A stretch of DNA of 51,574 nt. Source: DASYPQ01 sp041488095 (GTDB lineage: Bacteria; Planctomycetota; UBA1135; GCA-002686595). The notes beneath the pieces are model-generated. The model saw only the letters and a program-made list of their open reading frames with translations. It searched no databases and was not told the DNA's origin. Below, piece after piece: positions 35,776 through 44,785 of the stretch; position 1 is the stretch's first letter; each line of letters opens with the position of its first letter. Where the stretch lies: assembly GCA_041488095.1 (NCBI GenBank), contig JBGPOP010000031.1:1-51574 (forward strand). The letters run 5' to 3'. The position numbers were made by a program, and so were the translations under genes.

Positions 35776-36447
35776 ATGCCCGAACTGACCTTCGAGCGCC
35801 TGCCCTTCCTCCTTGCCTTGATCGTCCCGGGCTTCGTCTGGGCCAGGGTGCACCGCTACTTCCAGCTTCGTCGTCCAGCGCGGGAGGACTCCTGGCTCGA
35901 CATCCTGGTCCTCAGCGCGATGAACTTCGCCCTGTGGTCCTGGGTCCTCCCGTCCCTCTGGATTCGAACGAATGAGGCTCTCGCCGCTCGCACAAGTCTT
36001 CCCCTCCCCGTCCGGATCGCTTGGCCGGTCATCGCGCTTCTCAGTCCGGCCCTGCTCGGGATCGCGAGCGGCCTTGCCCACCGCCGCGGCTGGCTGCGAG
36101 CGTTCCTGACCTCGAAGCTGGGCTTCGCCGTCGAGCTTCCTTTCGACACGGCTTGGGTCTTCGCGTTCAAGGACCGGGAACCCGAGTTCTGGGCCACGGT
36201 GACCCTCAAGGACGGGTCGATCGTCGAGGGCCGCTACGGCCGGGATTCCCTGGCGTCGACGCTATCCCCGGATCGCGATCTCTTCCTGGAGGAGGTCTAC
36301 AGGCAGGATCCCTCCGGTCGATTGGGGCGCGTGCTCAATTCGGCAGGTGTCTGGATTGCCGGTTCGGAGATTCGCACGGTAGAGTTGAGGCATGTTCGGC
36401 TGGCTTCGAAGGGGAAGGGCGTTGTCGGTGGAACGCACCAGGCCTGA
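35776..36447 (+). CDS. DUF6338 family membrane protein
   Basis: A 223-residue protein with three hydrophobic segments (about residues 8-25, 45-65 and 78-100) and a soluble C-terminal part. The start (LPFLLALIVPGFVWARVH), the central WVFAFKDREPEFWATVTLKDG and the late VYRQD motif fit the DUF6338 family, which has no assigned function. Its 3' end overlaps the next small gene by 56 bp. Confidence 0.75.
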   Translation: MPELTFERLPFLLALIVPGFVWARVHRYFQLRRPAREDSWLDILVLSAMNFALWSWVLPSLWIRTNEALAARTSLPLPVRIAWPVIALLSPALLGIASGLAHRRGWLRAFLTSKLGFAVELPFDTAWVFAFKDREPEFWATVTLKDGSIVEGRYGRDSLASTLSPDRDLFLEEVYRQDPSGRLGRVLNSAGVWIAGSEIRTVELRHVRLASKGKGVVGGTHQA

Positions 36448-36643
36448 ACGCATCGACTGGGACGTCTACCGCATGCCCGACGGCTCGATCGTCATCGGGT
36501 TGATGGGCAGCGCCTCGTCGGATCCCGACGATCTCGAGATGCCCCTCTCCCTGGCACCGACCCGAACCGAGCCTTCCAATCTCGTGACGCGATCCGGAAC
36601 TCATCCCGAGGTCGGGCCGTCTCCGGAGCCCGACGATCGCTGA
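36392..36643 (+). CDS. Small protein overlapping the DUF6338 gene
   Basis: An 83-residue frame starting 56 bp inside the end of the DUF6338 gene, with GAGTTGAGG before the ATG. The N-terminal MFGWLRRGRAL and the stretch WDVYRMPDGSIVIGL look like a real beta-rich domain; the tail is Pro/Ser/Glu rich. Small genes are often found after DUF6338 genes. No known family is recognised. Confidence 0.5.
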   Translation: MFGWLRRGRALSVERTRPERIDWDVYRMPDGSIVIGLMGSASSDPDDLEMPLSLAPTRTEPSNLVTRSGTHPEVGPSPEPDDR

Positions 36644-36734
36644 CTTGCGATCGACTCCATCGCCTTCGACGCCTGGACCGCTTGAGCATGGGAGGGATGC
36701 CCTTCTCGAACAATCCGGCGGGGGGGACCCTCGC

Positions 36735-38390
36735 GTGAAGCGCGCCTGCGCTCCTCGATCACGCCCCCGGACCAGACCGACACCGGGCTCCCGGAGGTGG
36801 CTCGACCTCCTCGTCCTCCTGCTGCTCGCGGCCTGCAGCCGCTCCCCGCTCGTCCCGCCGCGCCACGTCCTGCTCCTCGTGATCGACACGCAGCGGGCGG
36901 ACCACCTGTCCTGCTACGGCTACCACCGGCCGACGTCGCCCGCGCTCGACGCGCTTGCGAAGGAAGGCGTCCTCTTCCGCCGCGCCGTGTCGCAGGCGTC
37001 GTGGACGGTGCCGAGCATGGTCTCGATGATGACCTCCGGCTACGTCGCCGAGGAGGTCATGCGGATCCCCGACGAGAAGTCGACCCTGGCCGAGGTCTTC
37101 AAGGTGCACGGCTGGCACACGGGAGCGTTCATCTGCAACGATCTCCTGGCGCCGGAGAACGGCTTCCAGCGCGGGTTCGATACGTTCGAGTGGCATCTCG
37201 AGCCGTACAAGTCGAACCAACCGATCCTGGACTGGATCCACGCGAACAGGAAGGAGCCGACGTTCACCTACGTCCACCTGAACGAGGTCCACGATCCCTA
37301 CGATCCCGAGGCTCACGGCGGGAAGGCGAGATGGCGCAACGTGAAGGAGGGCCTGCCCCCGGAGCGGCTGCGCACCTACGACGAGATCACCGAGAAGCTC
37401 CACCTCGTCGAGAAGGAGGCGAGCCTTCGGACGATCGAGGCGGAGATCGGCGGCTACGACGACGACGTCGCGTACTCCGACGCCCGCATCCGCGAGATCC
37501 TGGACGCATACAAGTCCGAGGGCCTGTGGGATTCGACCGCGGTCGTGATCGCCGCCGACCACGGCGAAGGACTGTGGACCCGCGTCCAGTTCCCCGAGGG
37601 CACGCGCAAGAAGGCGATGGACGCCGGCAAGCCGGCGACGCTCGTCAACACGCTTCAGCAGACGCACGGAAGCCAGGTCGCGATCGAGCTCGTGCACGTG
37701 CCGTTGATCGTCCGTGCGCCCGGACTGCGGCCGGGGACGGTGGTCGACGCGCGGGTCGAGAACGTCGACATCCTGCCGACGATCCTCGAGCTGTGCCGGC
37801 TGCCGGTGCCGAAGTCGGCGGAGGGGACGAGCCTGCTCGCGCTGGCGGACGACCCCGGAGAGAAGAACGGGTTCGAGGAGGCGGTCTTCAGCTACACGCG
37901 CTTCAACTGCTCCGTGATCACGCAGGACGGGATGCAGCTCATCCATCCCACGCCGCGCGGGGAGTGCGACTTCGCGCTCGCCGACGAGATCTACGACCTG
38001 AACCGCGATCCCGAGGCGCGCACGAACCTCCTCGCGAGCCGGCGCGAGCTCGTCCAGCGGCTCGCGAGGATCGCCGACAAGCGCGTGAAGGCGGGGATCA
38101 AGGGGATCCCCGTGAAGCTCACCCCGGCGCAGGTCAGCCGGCTCCAGAGCCTGGGCTACATCGACGCGGGCGTCGTCGACGTCATCAGCGAGCAGCTCGC
38201 GGCCGAGAGCATCGACGAGCTCATCGAAGGGATCCGGAAGTCGACCGACTGCCTCGTGCGACTCCAGAGGGTCCGTGCGCTGAAGGACCGGTCGCTCTCG
38301 GACGAGCAGAGGGCCGCGATCCGCGCCATCGCCGAGAAGGAGATCTCGAGCGCGGTCAAAGAAGGACTCGAGGCGCTGCTTTCGCGCTGA
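36735..38390 (+). CDS. Sulfatase/alkaline-phosphatase-fold lipoprotein
   Basis: A 551-residue exported enzyme starting at GTG 36735; the signal peptide ends in LAAC (Cys34). The sulfatase fold is clear: LLVIDTQRADHLSCYGY with the metal Asp, VVIAADHGEGLW with the metal Asp-His, and LVHVPLIVRAPGL. The nucleophile position reads SWTVPSM: Thr replaces the Cys or Ser that is converted to formylglycine, and the following Arg of CxPxR is Met. That is the arrangement of phosphotransferases such as lipoteichoic acid synthase rather than of true sulfatases. The substrate is unknown. About 120 extra residues follow the catalytic domain. Confidence 0.85.
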   Translation: MKRACAPRSRPRTRPTPGSRRWLDLLVLLLLAACSRSPLVPPRHVLLLVIDTQRADHLSCYGYHRPTSPALDALAKEGVLFRRAVSQASWTVPSMVSMMTSGYVAEEVMRIPDEKSTLAEVFKVHGWHTGAFICNDLLAPENGFQRGFDTFEWHLEPYKSNQPILDWIHANRKEPTFTYVHLNEVHDPYDPEAHGGKARWRNVKEGLPPERLRTYDEITEKLHLVEKEASLRTIEAEIGGYDDDVAYSDARIREILDAYKSEGLWDSTAVVIAADHGEGLWTRVQFPEGTRKKAMDAGKPATLVNTLQQTHGSQVAIELVHVPLIVRAPGLRPGTVVDARVENVDILPTILELCRLPVPKSAEGTSLLALADDPGEKNGFEEAVFSYTRFNCSVITQDGMQLIHPTPRGECDFALADEIYDLNRDPEARTNLLASRRELVQRLARIADKRVKAGIKGIPVKLTPAQVSRLQSLGYIDAGVVDVISEQLAAESIDELIEGIRKSTDCLVRLQRVRALKDRSLSDEQRAAIRAIAEKEISSAVKEGLEALLSR

Positions 38391-38496
38391 CCCGTCCTCC
38401 GCTACACTCCTCCGCCCGAATCACCAGCCTGCCCGGGCTCCGGCCGCGGCGGGCCCCGCGAGGATGCGCCCAGGTCGCATCGGAGGACCCACCGAC

Positions 38497-38622
38497 ATGC
38501 ACGTCAAGATCCGCATGAGCAGCCTGAAGCACAAGAAGAAGACCGGCTACCTGACGCGCCAGCGGACCAAGGGCGGCCGCAAGACGAACCGCCGGCAGCG
38601 CGCTCGGCACGGCAGCTTCTGA
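38497..38622 (+). CDS. rpmH: 50S ribosomal protein bL34
   Basis: A 41-residue, very basic protein with CGGAGGA 8 bases upstream of its ATG. KKKTGYLTRQRTKGGRK fits the bL34 signature (G-F/Y-x-x-R followed by a G-R-K core) and the C-terminal NRRQRARHG fits its tail. The N-terminus MHVKIRMSS differs from the MKRTYQPS of most bacteria. rpmH usually precedes rnpA near dnaA; neither is here. Confidence 0.8.
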   Translation: MHVKIRMSSLKHKKKTGYLTRQRTKGGRKTNRRQRARHGSF

Positions 38623-38676
38623 GCTTCACGGCGCGGGCACGATTCGGGGGCCCGGTGTCCTAGAATCGATCGACCC

Positions 38677-40521
38677 GTGTCGAGCCTCACCGAATTCCTC
38701 CCGCGCACGCGCGAGCAGATGCTCGCGCGCGGCTGGGACGCGCTGGACGTGCTGATCGTCACCGGCGACGGCTACGTCGACCATCCCTCGTTCGGCGCGG
38801 CGGTGATCGGGCGCGTGCTCGAAGCACGCGGGTACCGCGTCGGGATCCTCGACGTGCCCGAGCTGGAGCCGGGCGGAGAGGGCTGGAAGCGCCTTCCCGC
38901 GCCGAAGCTCTTCGTCGGCGTCACCGCGGGCACGATCGACTCGATGGTTACAAACTACACCGCGGCGAAGAAGAAGCGCAGGATCGACGTCTACCGCCCC
39001 GGCGGCGTCCCCGGGCGGCCGAACCGAGCGACGATCGCGTACACGGCGCTCGCGCGGCACCATTTCCCGGGCGTTCCGGTGGTCGTCGGCGGGCTCGAGG
39101 CGGGTCCGCGGCGTCTGGCGTACTTCGACTACTGGGAGGAGAAGATGCGCCGGTCGATCCTGGTCGACAGCAAGGCCGACCTCCTCGTATGGGGGATGGG
39201 GGAGCGGCAGACGATCGAGATCGCGGAGCGCCTGGCGCGCGGCGAATCGCTATCGGGGATCGCGGGCACGTGCGAGGTGCTGGCGGAGGCAGGGCTGCCC
39301 GCGAGGACGCGCGTCGTGCCGTCGTTCGAGGATCTGGCGGCGGACTCCGAGAAGCTGATCGACCTCTTCTACGCCGTGCGCGAGGAGAACAGCCCGTCCT
39401 CGAGGCCGCTCGCGCAGCGACACGGCTCGCGCTTCGTCGTGCAGCATCCGCCGGGGAAGCCGCCGGGGCAGGCCGAGGTCGACAGCTACTACGATCTTCC
39501 CTACCGGCGCGAGTGGCATCCCGACCACACGGCGGCGGGCGGGATCGCGGCGCTCGAGCCGGTGCGCTGGTCGCTGAACACGCACCGCGGGTGCATGGCG
39601 GACTGCTCGTTCTGCTCGATCACGTTCCACCAGGGGCGGACGATCCAGGGGCGGAGCGAGGAGTCGATCCTGCGCGAGGCGGCCGCGATCGCGGCGCACC
39701 ACGACTTCCGCGGCACGATCACCGACGTCGGCGGGCCGACGGCGAACATGTACGGCCTCGGGTGCAAGCTGCTCGAGAAGGGCGAGCCGTGCCTGGGGCG
39801 CGACTGCCTGACGCCGGATCCGTGTCCGGCGCTGCGCCTGCACAAGACGACCGAGGGCTACCGGCGGCTGCTCTCGCTCGTGCGCGGGGCGAAGGGCGTG
39901 AAGCACGCGTTCGTGAGCTCGGGCATCCGCTACGACATGTTGCGGAACAAGAAGGGCGAGCTCCTGCCGCTGCACCACGACCTCGTGAAGCATCACGTGC
40001 CCGGGCGGATGAAGCTCGCGCCCGAGCACGCGTCGGCGGAGACGTTGAAGGCGATGAACAAGCCCTCGTTCGACGTCTACGAGAGCTACGAGGCCGATTA
40101 CAAGGCGGAGTGCAAGGAGATCGGGCGCGACCAGCACCTGGTCAACTACTTCATCGTCGGGCACCCGGGGACGACGCTCACGGACGCGATCGTGCTGTTC
40201 GAGAAGCTGCTCGAGCGCAACTACAGCCCGGAGCAGGTGCAGGAGTTCATCCCGCTGCCGATGACGCGCGCGTGCGTGCAGTACGTGACCGGGAAGGATC
40301 CGCTGACGATGCAGGATCTCTACGTCCCGCGCGGGGAGCGCGAGCGGAGGATGCAGAAGGCGCTCGTGAGGTGGAAGGCGCCGGAGTCGCGGCGGCTGGT
40401 CGAGGAGGCGCTCGCGATGGCTGGGCGGAAAGACCTGCTCGAGCGATTTCGGAAGGCGATCCGGGCGTCGAAGGGCCGCGCCGTCGAGCGCGCGAACCTC
40501 GAGCTCGATACCTGCGGTTAG
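38677..40521 (+). CDS. YgiQ family radical SAM protein
   Basis: A 614-residue protein starting at GTG 38677. The N-terminal 300 residues are the YgiQ-type domain with GGLEAGPRRLAYFDYW and GMGERQTIEIA; the 4Fe-4S motif CMADCSFC (Cys306, Cys310, Cys313) follows; LAPEHASAETLKAMNKP and YFIVGHPGTT close the SAM barrel. The family is widespread and of unknown function. Its TAG is the first base of the inverted repeat that follows. Confidence 0.93.
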   Translation: MSSLTEFLPRTREQMLARGWDALDVLIVTGDGYVDHPSFGAAVIGRVLEARGYRVGILDVPELEPGGEGWKRLPAPKLFVGVTAGTIDSMVTNYTAAKKKRRIDVYRPGGVPGRPNRATIAYTALARHHFPGVPVVVGGLEAGPRRLAYFDYWEEKMRRSILVDSKADLLVWGMGERQTIEIAERLARGESLSGIAGTCEVLAEAGLPARTRVVPSFEDLAADSEKLIDLFYAVREENSPSSRPLAQRHGSRFVVQHPPGKPPGQAEVDSYYDLPYRREWHPDHTAAGGIAALEPVRWSLNTHRGCMADCSFCSITFHQGRTIQGRSEESILREAAAIAAHHDFRGTITDVGGPTANMYGLGCKLLEKGEPCLGRDCLTPDPCPALRLHKTTEGYRRLLSLVRGAKGVKHAFVSSGIRYDMLRNKKGELLPLHHDLVKHHVPGRMKLAPEHASAETLKAMNKPSFDVYESYEADYKAECKEIGRDQHLVNYFIVGHPGTTLTDAIVLFEKLLERNYSPEQVQEFIPLPMTRACVQYVTGKDPLTMQDLYVPRGERERRMQKALVRWKAPESRRLVEEALAMAGRKDLLERFRKAIRASKGRAVERANLELDTCG

Positions 40522-40614
40522 GAATACGGTACCGGGTCAGTTCTTCCACGATGAACCCGCAAGGCTCCGGGAGTGCGATCCGATCGCGGAAGAACTGACG
40601 CGGTACCGTATTCC
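40521..40614. repeat. Long inverted repeat, 27-bp arms, between convergent genes
   Basis: Arms at 40521-40547 and 40588-40614 are reverse complements at 26 of 27 positions (one mismatch, G against G, at the 15th base), separated by 40 bp. Each arm contains the palindrome ACGGTACCGT or its near form. The element fills the gap between the stop of the YgiQ gene and the stop of the giant cytochrome gene. It could be a two-way transcription terminator or a REP/MITE-like mobile repeat. Confidence 0.9.
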
Positions 40615-40618
40615 GCGC

Positions 40619-43600
40619 TCACCGCTCGATCGGCACGATCTCGATCTTGCGGAACTCGATCGGCGCGCCCTCCGACTGGAGGAGGATCTTCCCCGGAAGC
40701 TCGTCGACCCAGTGCGCCTCGTTCTGCTTGACGCCGTTCACCTCCAGCGTGAGCTCCCCGCCGTCGAGCGTGATCACGTAGCGGTTCCACTCGCCGAGCG
40801 GCTTTTCGCTCGACGGCGCGAGCTTGACCGTTCGCCGTCCCTCCGTCCGCGCCGGATCGATCTGCATCGGCACCTCGTCGATGTTCCAGATGTCGCCCGC
40901 ATCGCCGCTGTTCAACTGCGCCTCGACGCTCCGCGGCCACACCTTGTCCGCGCCCGTCATCCGCAGCAGCACGCCCGAGTTTCCCGCGCCGAGCGCCGGA
41001 TCGAAGCGCCACTCTACGGTCAGGACGAAGCTCGTGAAGTCCTCGGTCGTGCGCAGGTACCCGATCGGACGTCCCTTGCAGTGCAGGACGCCGTCCTTCA
41101 CCGACCAGACGTCCTCCATCCTCGCCTTCGGATCCTCGAGGAAGAACGTCCAGCCCGTGAGAGTCTTCCCGTCGAAGAGGCTGCGCTTCTCGAGGCGCGT
41201 TCCCGGCGCGCGCGGGTTCGAACGCAGGAACTCGAGGATGTCCGCGAGATCCTGCGTCGAGAGCCCGAGCGCGATGTCGTCGGGCATCGTCGAGACCTTC
41301 TGCTGTGTCCGCGTCTCGATCTCGGAGGCCGGGATGACGTGGCGCTTGCCGCTCGTGTCCTTGAGGACGACCGCGTCGCCGTCGGAGAGGAGGAACCCGC
41401 TCTCCAGGAGCCCGTCCTTCGTCTCGACGAGCCAGGCCTCGTAGCCGTTCGCGATCGCCTTGCTCGGGTTGAGGATCGCGTCCAGCATCTGGGGCTTCCC
41501 GTACTTTGCCCCGATGGTCGTGAGGTCCGGGCCGATGTCGCCGCCGCGGCCGTGGTAGGCGTGGCAGACGGAGCACTTGGCCGCGTCGCCGAAGAAGACT
41601 CGCGCCCCGCGCCCGGCGCTGCCGGCGAGCTTCAGGGCCTTTTCGGCTCGCGGTGCCGAGGCTGGGGATGCCACCGGGAAGCGTTCGAGCGCGAGCGCGC
41701 GCACGGAGAGATCGGGGTTGTCGCGGATGGATCGTCCCGCGGCCTCGACCGCGCGGGGGGTGAGCTTCTTGTTGCCCGCGAGTCGGAGAAGGAGGAGCCC
41801 GCCCTCGCGCTGTGCGCCGAGGGCCTTCGCGGCCGACTCGACGTCCTCCGGCTTCGCGTCGGCGGTGACGAGAGGCTTCGCCATCGCCTCGAGAGCCACG
41901 GGATCGGGAGGGGACGCGACCCAGACCTGGAACTCGACGTCGGAATGGCAGCCTTTCTGCAACGTCCCGCCGTCGTCGAGCCCGGCCAGGGCATGGAAGC
42001 GGCTGCAACCCTTCGGCAGATCGAACGCGATCTCGGAGACGGCGTGCGTGCCGATCCCCTCGTCGTACGGCGTGCCACCGATCGCGAGCGGCCCTGCGTT
42101 CGCGTTCTTCCCCTTGTTGACGTTACCCCATTCGGCGGTCGCGCTGCGCCAGGAGAGATCGACGAGGCGCAGGTCGCCGTTCGGTCCCGTGAGACGCGGC
42201 TCGATCCAGTCCGACCAGTCACAGCCGTTGCCGAGCTTGCCGCTCGTCACGACGAGCCACAGGGTCCTCCCGCCCGCAATGTCGACGTCGACGTCGACCG
42301 AGCCCTGGGTGAGGATGCCGCTCGTCCAGCGCAGGGTCGCGCCCTCGCGCCCGCTCTTCGGGAGCTGCGCCGCGAGGTGGTACTCGCGCCAGTCGGCCGT
42401 GTCGTTGTGCTCGACCCACCACGCCGCCAGCGGCCGAACGTCCTCGGGCCCTCCGAGCGCCAGATCGAGCATCGCCTCTCCGGCTTTGCGATCGCGGATG
42501 AACGCGATCGCTTCAACGGCTTGTCGGCGGTCCTCGGGTGCGAGGGTTTTCGAGCGACCCGTCGCGGTCAGCGCTGCCAAGCTGCCAGGAGGATGCAGTC
42601 GCCAAGCGATGTCGGCGAAGCGCTCGCTCCACTTCGACGGGTCGGTCTCGTTCTCCGACGCAAGCACGTCATAGAGCTTCTGTTCCTTGCCCTGCGCAGC
42701 GATGCCGATCGCCTCGATGGACCATCGGTCATGGGCGATAGAGCCTCTGCGGGCCGCACGATCCGCGCGGATGTAGCCTTGTGCGAGTCGGGTCACCCTC
42801 TCTTGGGATAGCTCCCAGCCCTGGTCGCGCAGGGAGATCGCGAGCTCGCGCTCGACGGCTGAAGGGTGACTGTAGGGGCTGAACAGCTGGCTCCACTGAG
42901 TCAAGTCCGCATTCGCCTGTTCCAGGGCGCGGAAGACAGCCACGGTCCCATCGGAATCCAGCATCGAGAGCTTGCTCTTGATGAAGCTCTGCCCCGCGGG
43001 AGTCCGCGCCAGGAGCCACAGGGCACGCGCGCGGAGGCGAGGATTCTTCGCATCGCACAATCCGCACAGCTCGCCGAACGCCCCTGGGTCCTGACGCCCG
43101 AGAGCCGTGCTGCCGAGCGCTCTCACGTTGACTGCCGGACTCCCCAGCGCCTTGGCCTGTCCGTCGAGCGTCGTGACATCGAGGTGCAGCGGGCTGTACC
43201 GTGCGCCGATCGGCGCGATCCGCAGGATCCGCCCGTACGCTTCCCGATCTCCTGCCTGGTGTCCGCCGACACCCGGATCCCACCAGTCCGCAACGAGGAT
43301 CGAGCCGTCCGTCGACACGCACACGTCGCTCGGACGGAACCAGCGCCACTTCTCGTCGCCCTCCTTCGGCTTCGCTGCGATCAGCTTGCCCGGCGCGAGA
43401 TCGATCCCGGCGCCTTTCGCGACCGGCGTGTGCGCGTACACGCAGTTTGCGCCCGCGTCGGCGTCCAGGACCTTCCCGGTCATCTGCGGGACGAGATCGC
43501 CCTCGTACACGCACACGCCCGTCGGTCCGCCCGCGCCGTTCCGCGTGCCAGCCGGACACACCCCCGGATCGTCCTGGTGCCAGTGCGCCGCCCACACGTC

Positions 43601-44668
43601 CTGCCCCGGCCGCCGATCCGCCTGCCACTCGCGCGATCCGTCCGCCGAGAAGTACCCGTAGTTCCCGCCCTCCATCACCCACGCCGTCCGGCAGCCCTGG
43701 CTCCCGTCGTCGTCGTTGTCCTCCGTGAACATGTTCCCGAACGAGTCGAGCGCGACCTCGTACTCGTTCCGGAAGTTGTGCGCCATCACGGTGAGCTTCG
43801 TGCCGTCCGGCTCGCAACGGAGGATCAGCCCGCCCGTCCACACCCTCCCGTCGTCGCTCACGAGCCCAGGATGGTTGTCCGCCTCGAACTCCCCGCCGCC
43901 GCGGTAGATCGACCCCGACCGCAGCGTCCATCCCGATTTGTCCTTCACGATGTGCGGCCCCGCGTTCCCGACCGCGAAGTACCAGCGCCCGTCCGGTCCG
44001 ACGACGACCGAATGCACGCCGTGGTCGTGGTCGTGCCCGCCGAAGCCGGTCAGGAAGACTTCCTTCTTGTCCGCCTTGTCGTCGCCGTCCTCGTCCGTGT
44101 AGACGAAGATCGACGGCGAGCACGACACGACCACCTTCTTCACCTTCGGATTCTTCGGGTCGCCGATCACCGCGATCCCGAGCGGCGAGACGAGGTCCTT
44201 GTCCTGCACGAACACCTTCGAAGAATCGCACGCGCCGTCGCCGTCCGTGTCCTCGAGGATCACGACGCGGTCGCCCTCGGGGTGATGGAGCCCCGGGTTC
44301 CGCCCGTTCCATTGCCGGTAGTTCACGCCCTCCGTCACCCACACGCGCCCGCGCACGTCGACGTCCATCGCGGTCGGGTTGTAGAGCTGCGGCGACTCGG
44401 CGAAGAGCGTCACGGCGAGGCCCGCCGGCACCTCGAAATTGGCGCTGAGGTCCTTCGCGCCGGATCCCTGCGCCCGGTCCTTGGATGGATCGTCCGACTT
44501 CCTGTCGGACTTCGTCATCGTGCCGGACCGGCCGCTGATCCCGGCCCGGACCTCCCCGTGGATCTGCGGTCCCGACCCGCCCTCGCTCTCCGAGTCGCCC
44601 TTGCGCAAGGGCCTGCAGGAAAAGAGGAGCGCCAGGATCGCAACCGACACGGCGAGGGGGAGCTTCAT
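40619..44668 (-). CDS. Giant secreted cytochrome: membrane-bound dehydrogenase, NPCBM, heme-binding and DUF1080 domains
   Basis: A 1349-residue exported protein (signal peptide ending near FSC18, possibly lipid anchored). Residues 75-450 form the planctomycete/verrucomicrobial dehydrogenase beta-propeller (TIGR02604 type; AMDVDVRGRVWVTE, NFRNEYEVALDSFGNMFTED). HEAT-like helices follow to about 790, an NPCBM sugar-binding domain (about 795-920, ending CHSDVEFQVWV), then the Pirellula/Verrucomicrobium-type heme domain (TIGR02603) with CSVCH (Cys1032, Cys1035, His1036). The last 190 residues are DUF1080/3-keto-disaccharide hydrolase (FDGKTLTGW, GNSGVLLRM, EWNRYVITLDGG). This suggests periplasmic oxidation and hydrolysis of a sugar. 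The start ATG at 44668 sits well after the divergent neighbour. Confidence 0.93.
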   Translation of the reverse strand: MKLPLAVSVAILALLFSCRPLRKGDSESEGGSGPQIHGEVRAGISGRSGTMTKSDRKSDDPSKDRAQGSGAKDLSANFEVPAGLAVTLFAESPQLYNPTAMDVDVRGRVWVTEGVNYRQWNGRNPGLHHPEGDRVVILEDTDGDGACDSSKVFVQDKDLVSPLGIAVIGDPKNPKVKKVVVSCSPSIFVYTDEDGDDKADKKEVFLTGFGGHDHDHGVHSVVVGPDGRWYFAVGNAGPHIVKDKSGWTLRSGSIYRGGGEFEADNHPGLVSDDGRVWTGGLILRCEPDGTKLTVMAHNFRNEYEVALDSFGNMFTEDNDDDGSQGCRTAWVMEGGNYGYFSADGSREWQADRRPGQDVWAAHWHQDDPGVCPAGTRNGAGGPTGVCVYEGDLVPQMTGKVLDADAGANCVYAHTPVAKGAGIDLAPGKLIAAKPKEGDEKWRWFRPSDVCVSTDGSILVADWWDPGVGGHQAGDREAYGRILRIAPIGARYSPLHLDVTTLDGQAKALGSPAVNVRALGSTALGRQDPGAFGELCGLCDAKNPRLRARALWLLARTPAGQSFIKSKLSMLDSDGTVAVFRALEQANADLTQWSQLFSPYSHPSAVERELAISLRDQGWELSQERVTRLAQGYIRADRAARRGSIAHDRWSIEAIGIAAQGKEQKLYDVLASENETDPSKWSERFADIAWRLHPPGSLAALTATGRSKTLAPEDRRQAVEAIAFIRDRKAGEAMLDLALGGPEDVRPLAAWWVEHNDTADWREYHLAAQLPKSGREGATLRWTSGILTQGSVDVDVDIAGGRTLWLVVTSGKLGNGCDWSDWIEPRLTGPNGDLRLVDLSWRSATAEWGNVNKGKNANAGPLAIGGTPYDEGIGTHAVSEIAFDLPKGCSRFHALAGLDDGGTLQKGCHSDVEFQVWVASPPDPVALEAMAKPLVTADAKPEDVESAAKALGAQREGGLLLLRLAGNKKLTPRAVEAAGRSIRDNPDLSVRALALERFPVASPASAPRAEKALKLAGSAGRGARVFFGDAAKCSVCHAYHGRGGDIGPDLTTIGAKYGKPQMLDAILNPSKAIANGYEAWLVETKDGLLESGFLLSDGDAVVLKDTSGKRHVIPASEIETRTQQKVSTMPDDIALGLSTQDLADILEFLRSNPRAPGTRLEKRSLFDGKTLTGWTFFLEDPKARMEDVWSVKDGVLHCKGRPIGYLRTTEDFTSFVLTVEWRFDPALGAGNSGVLLRMTGADKVWPRSVEAQLNSGDAGDIWNIDEVPMQIDPARTEGRRTVKLAPSSEKPLGEWNRYVITLDGGELTLEVNGVKQNEAHWVDELPGKILLQSEGAPIEFRKIEIVPIER

Positions 44669-44785
44669 GGCGCGCCAAGGTATCCCGCTGCGCGGACCGC
44701 GGCCACCGAGACGAAGCGTGACCGGGAACACGCCGTCGAGTAGACCGTCCACCCGACCCTCCCCGCGGCCGCACTTCCTGGCGCC

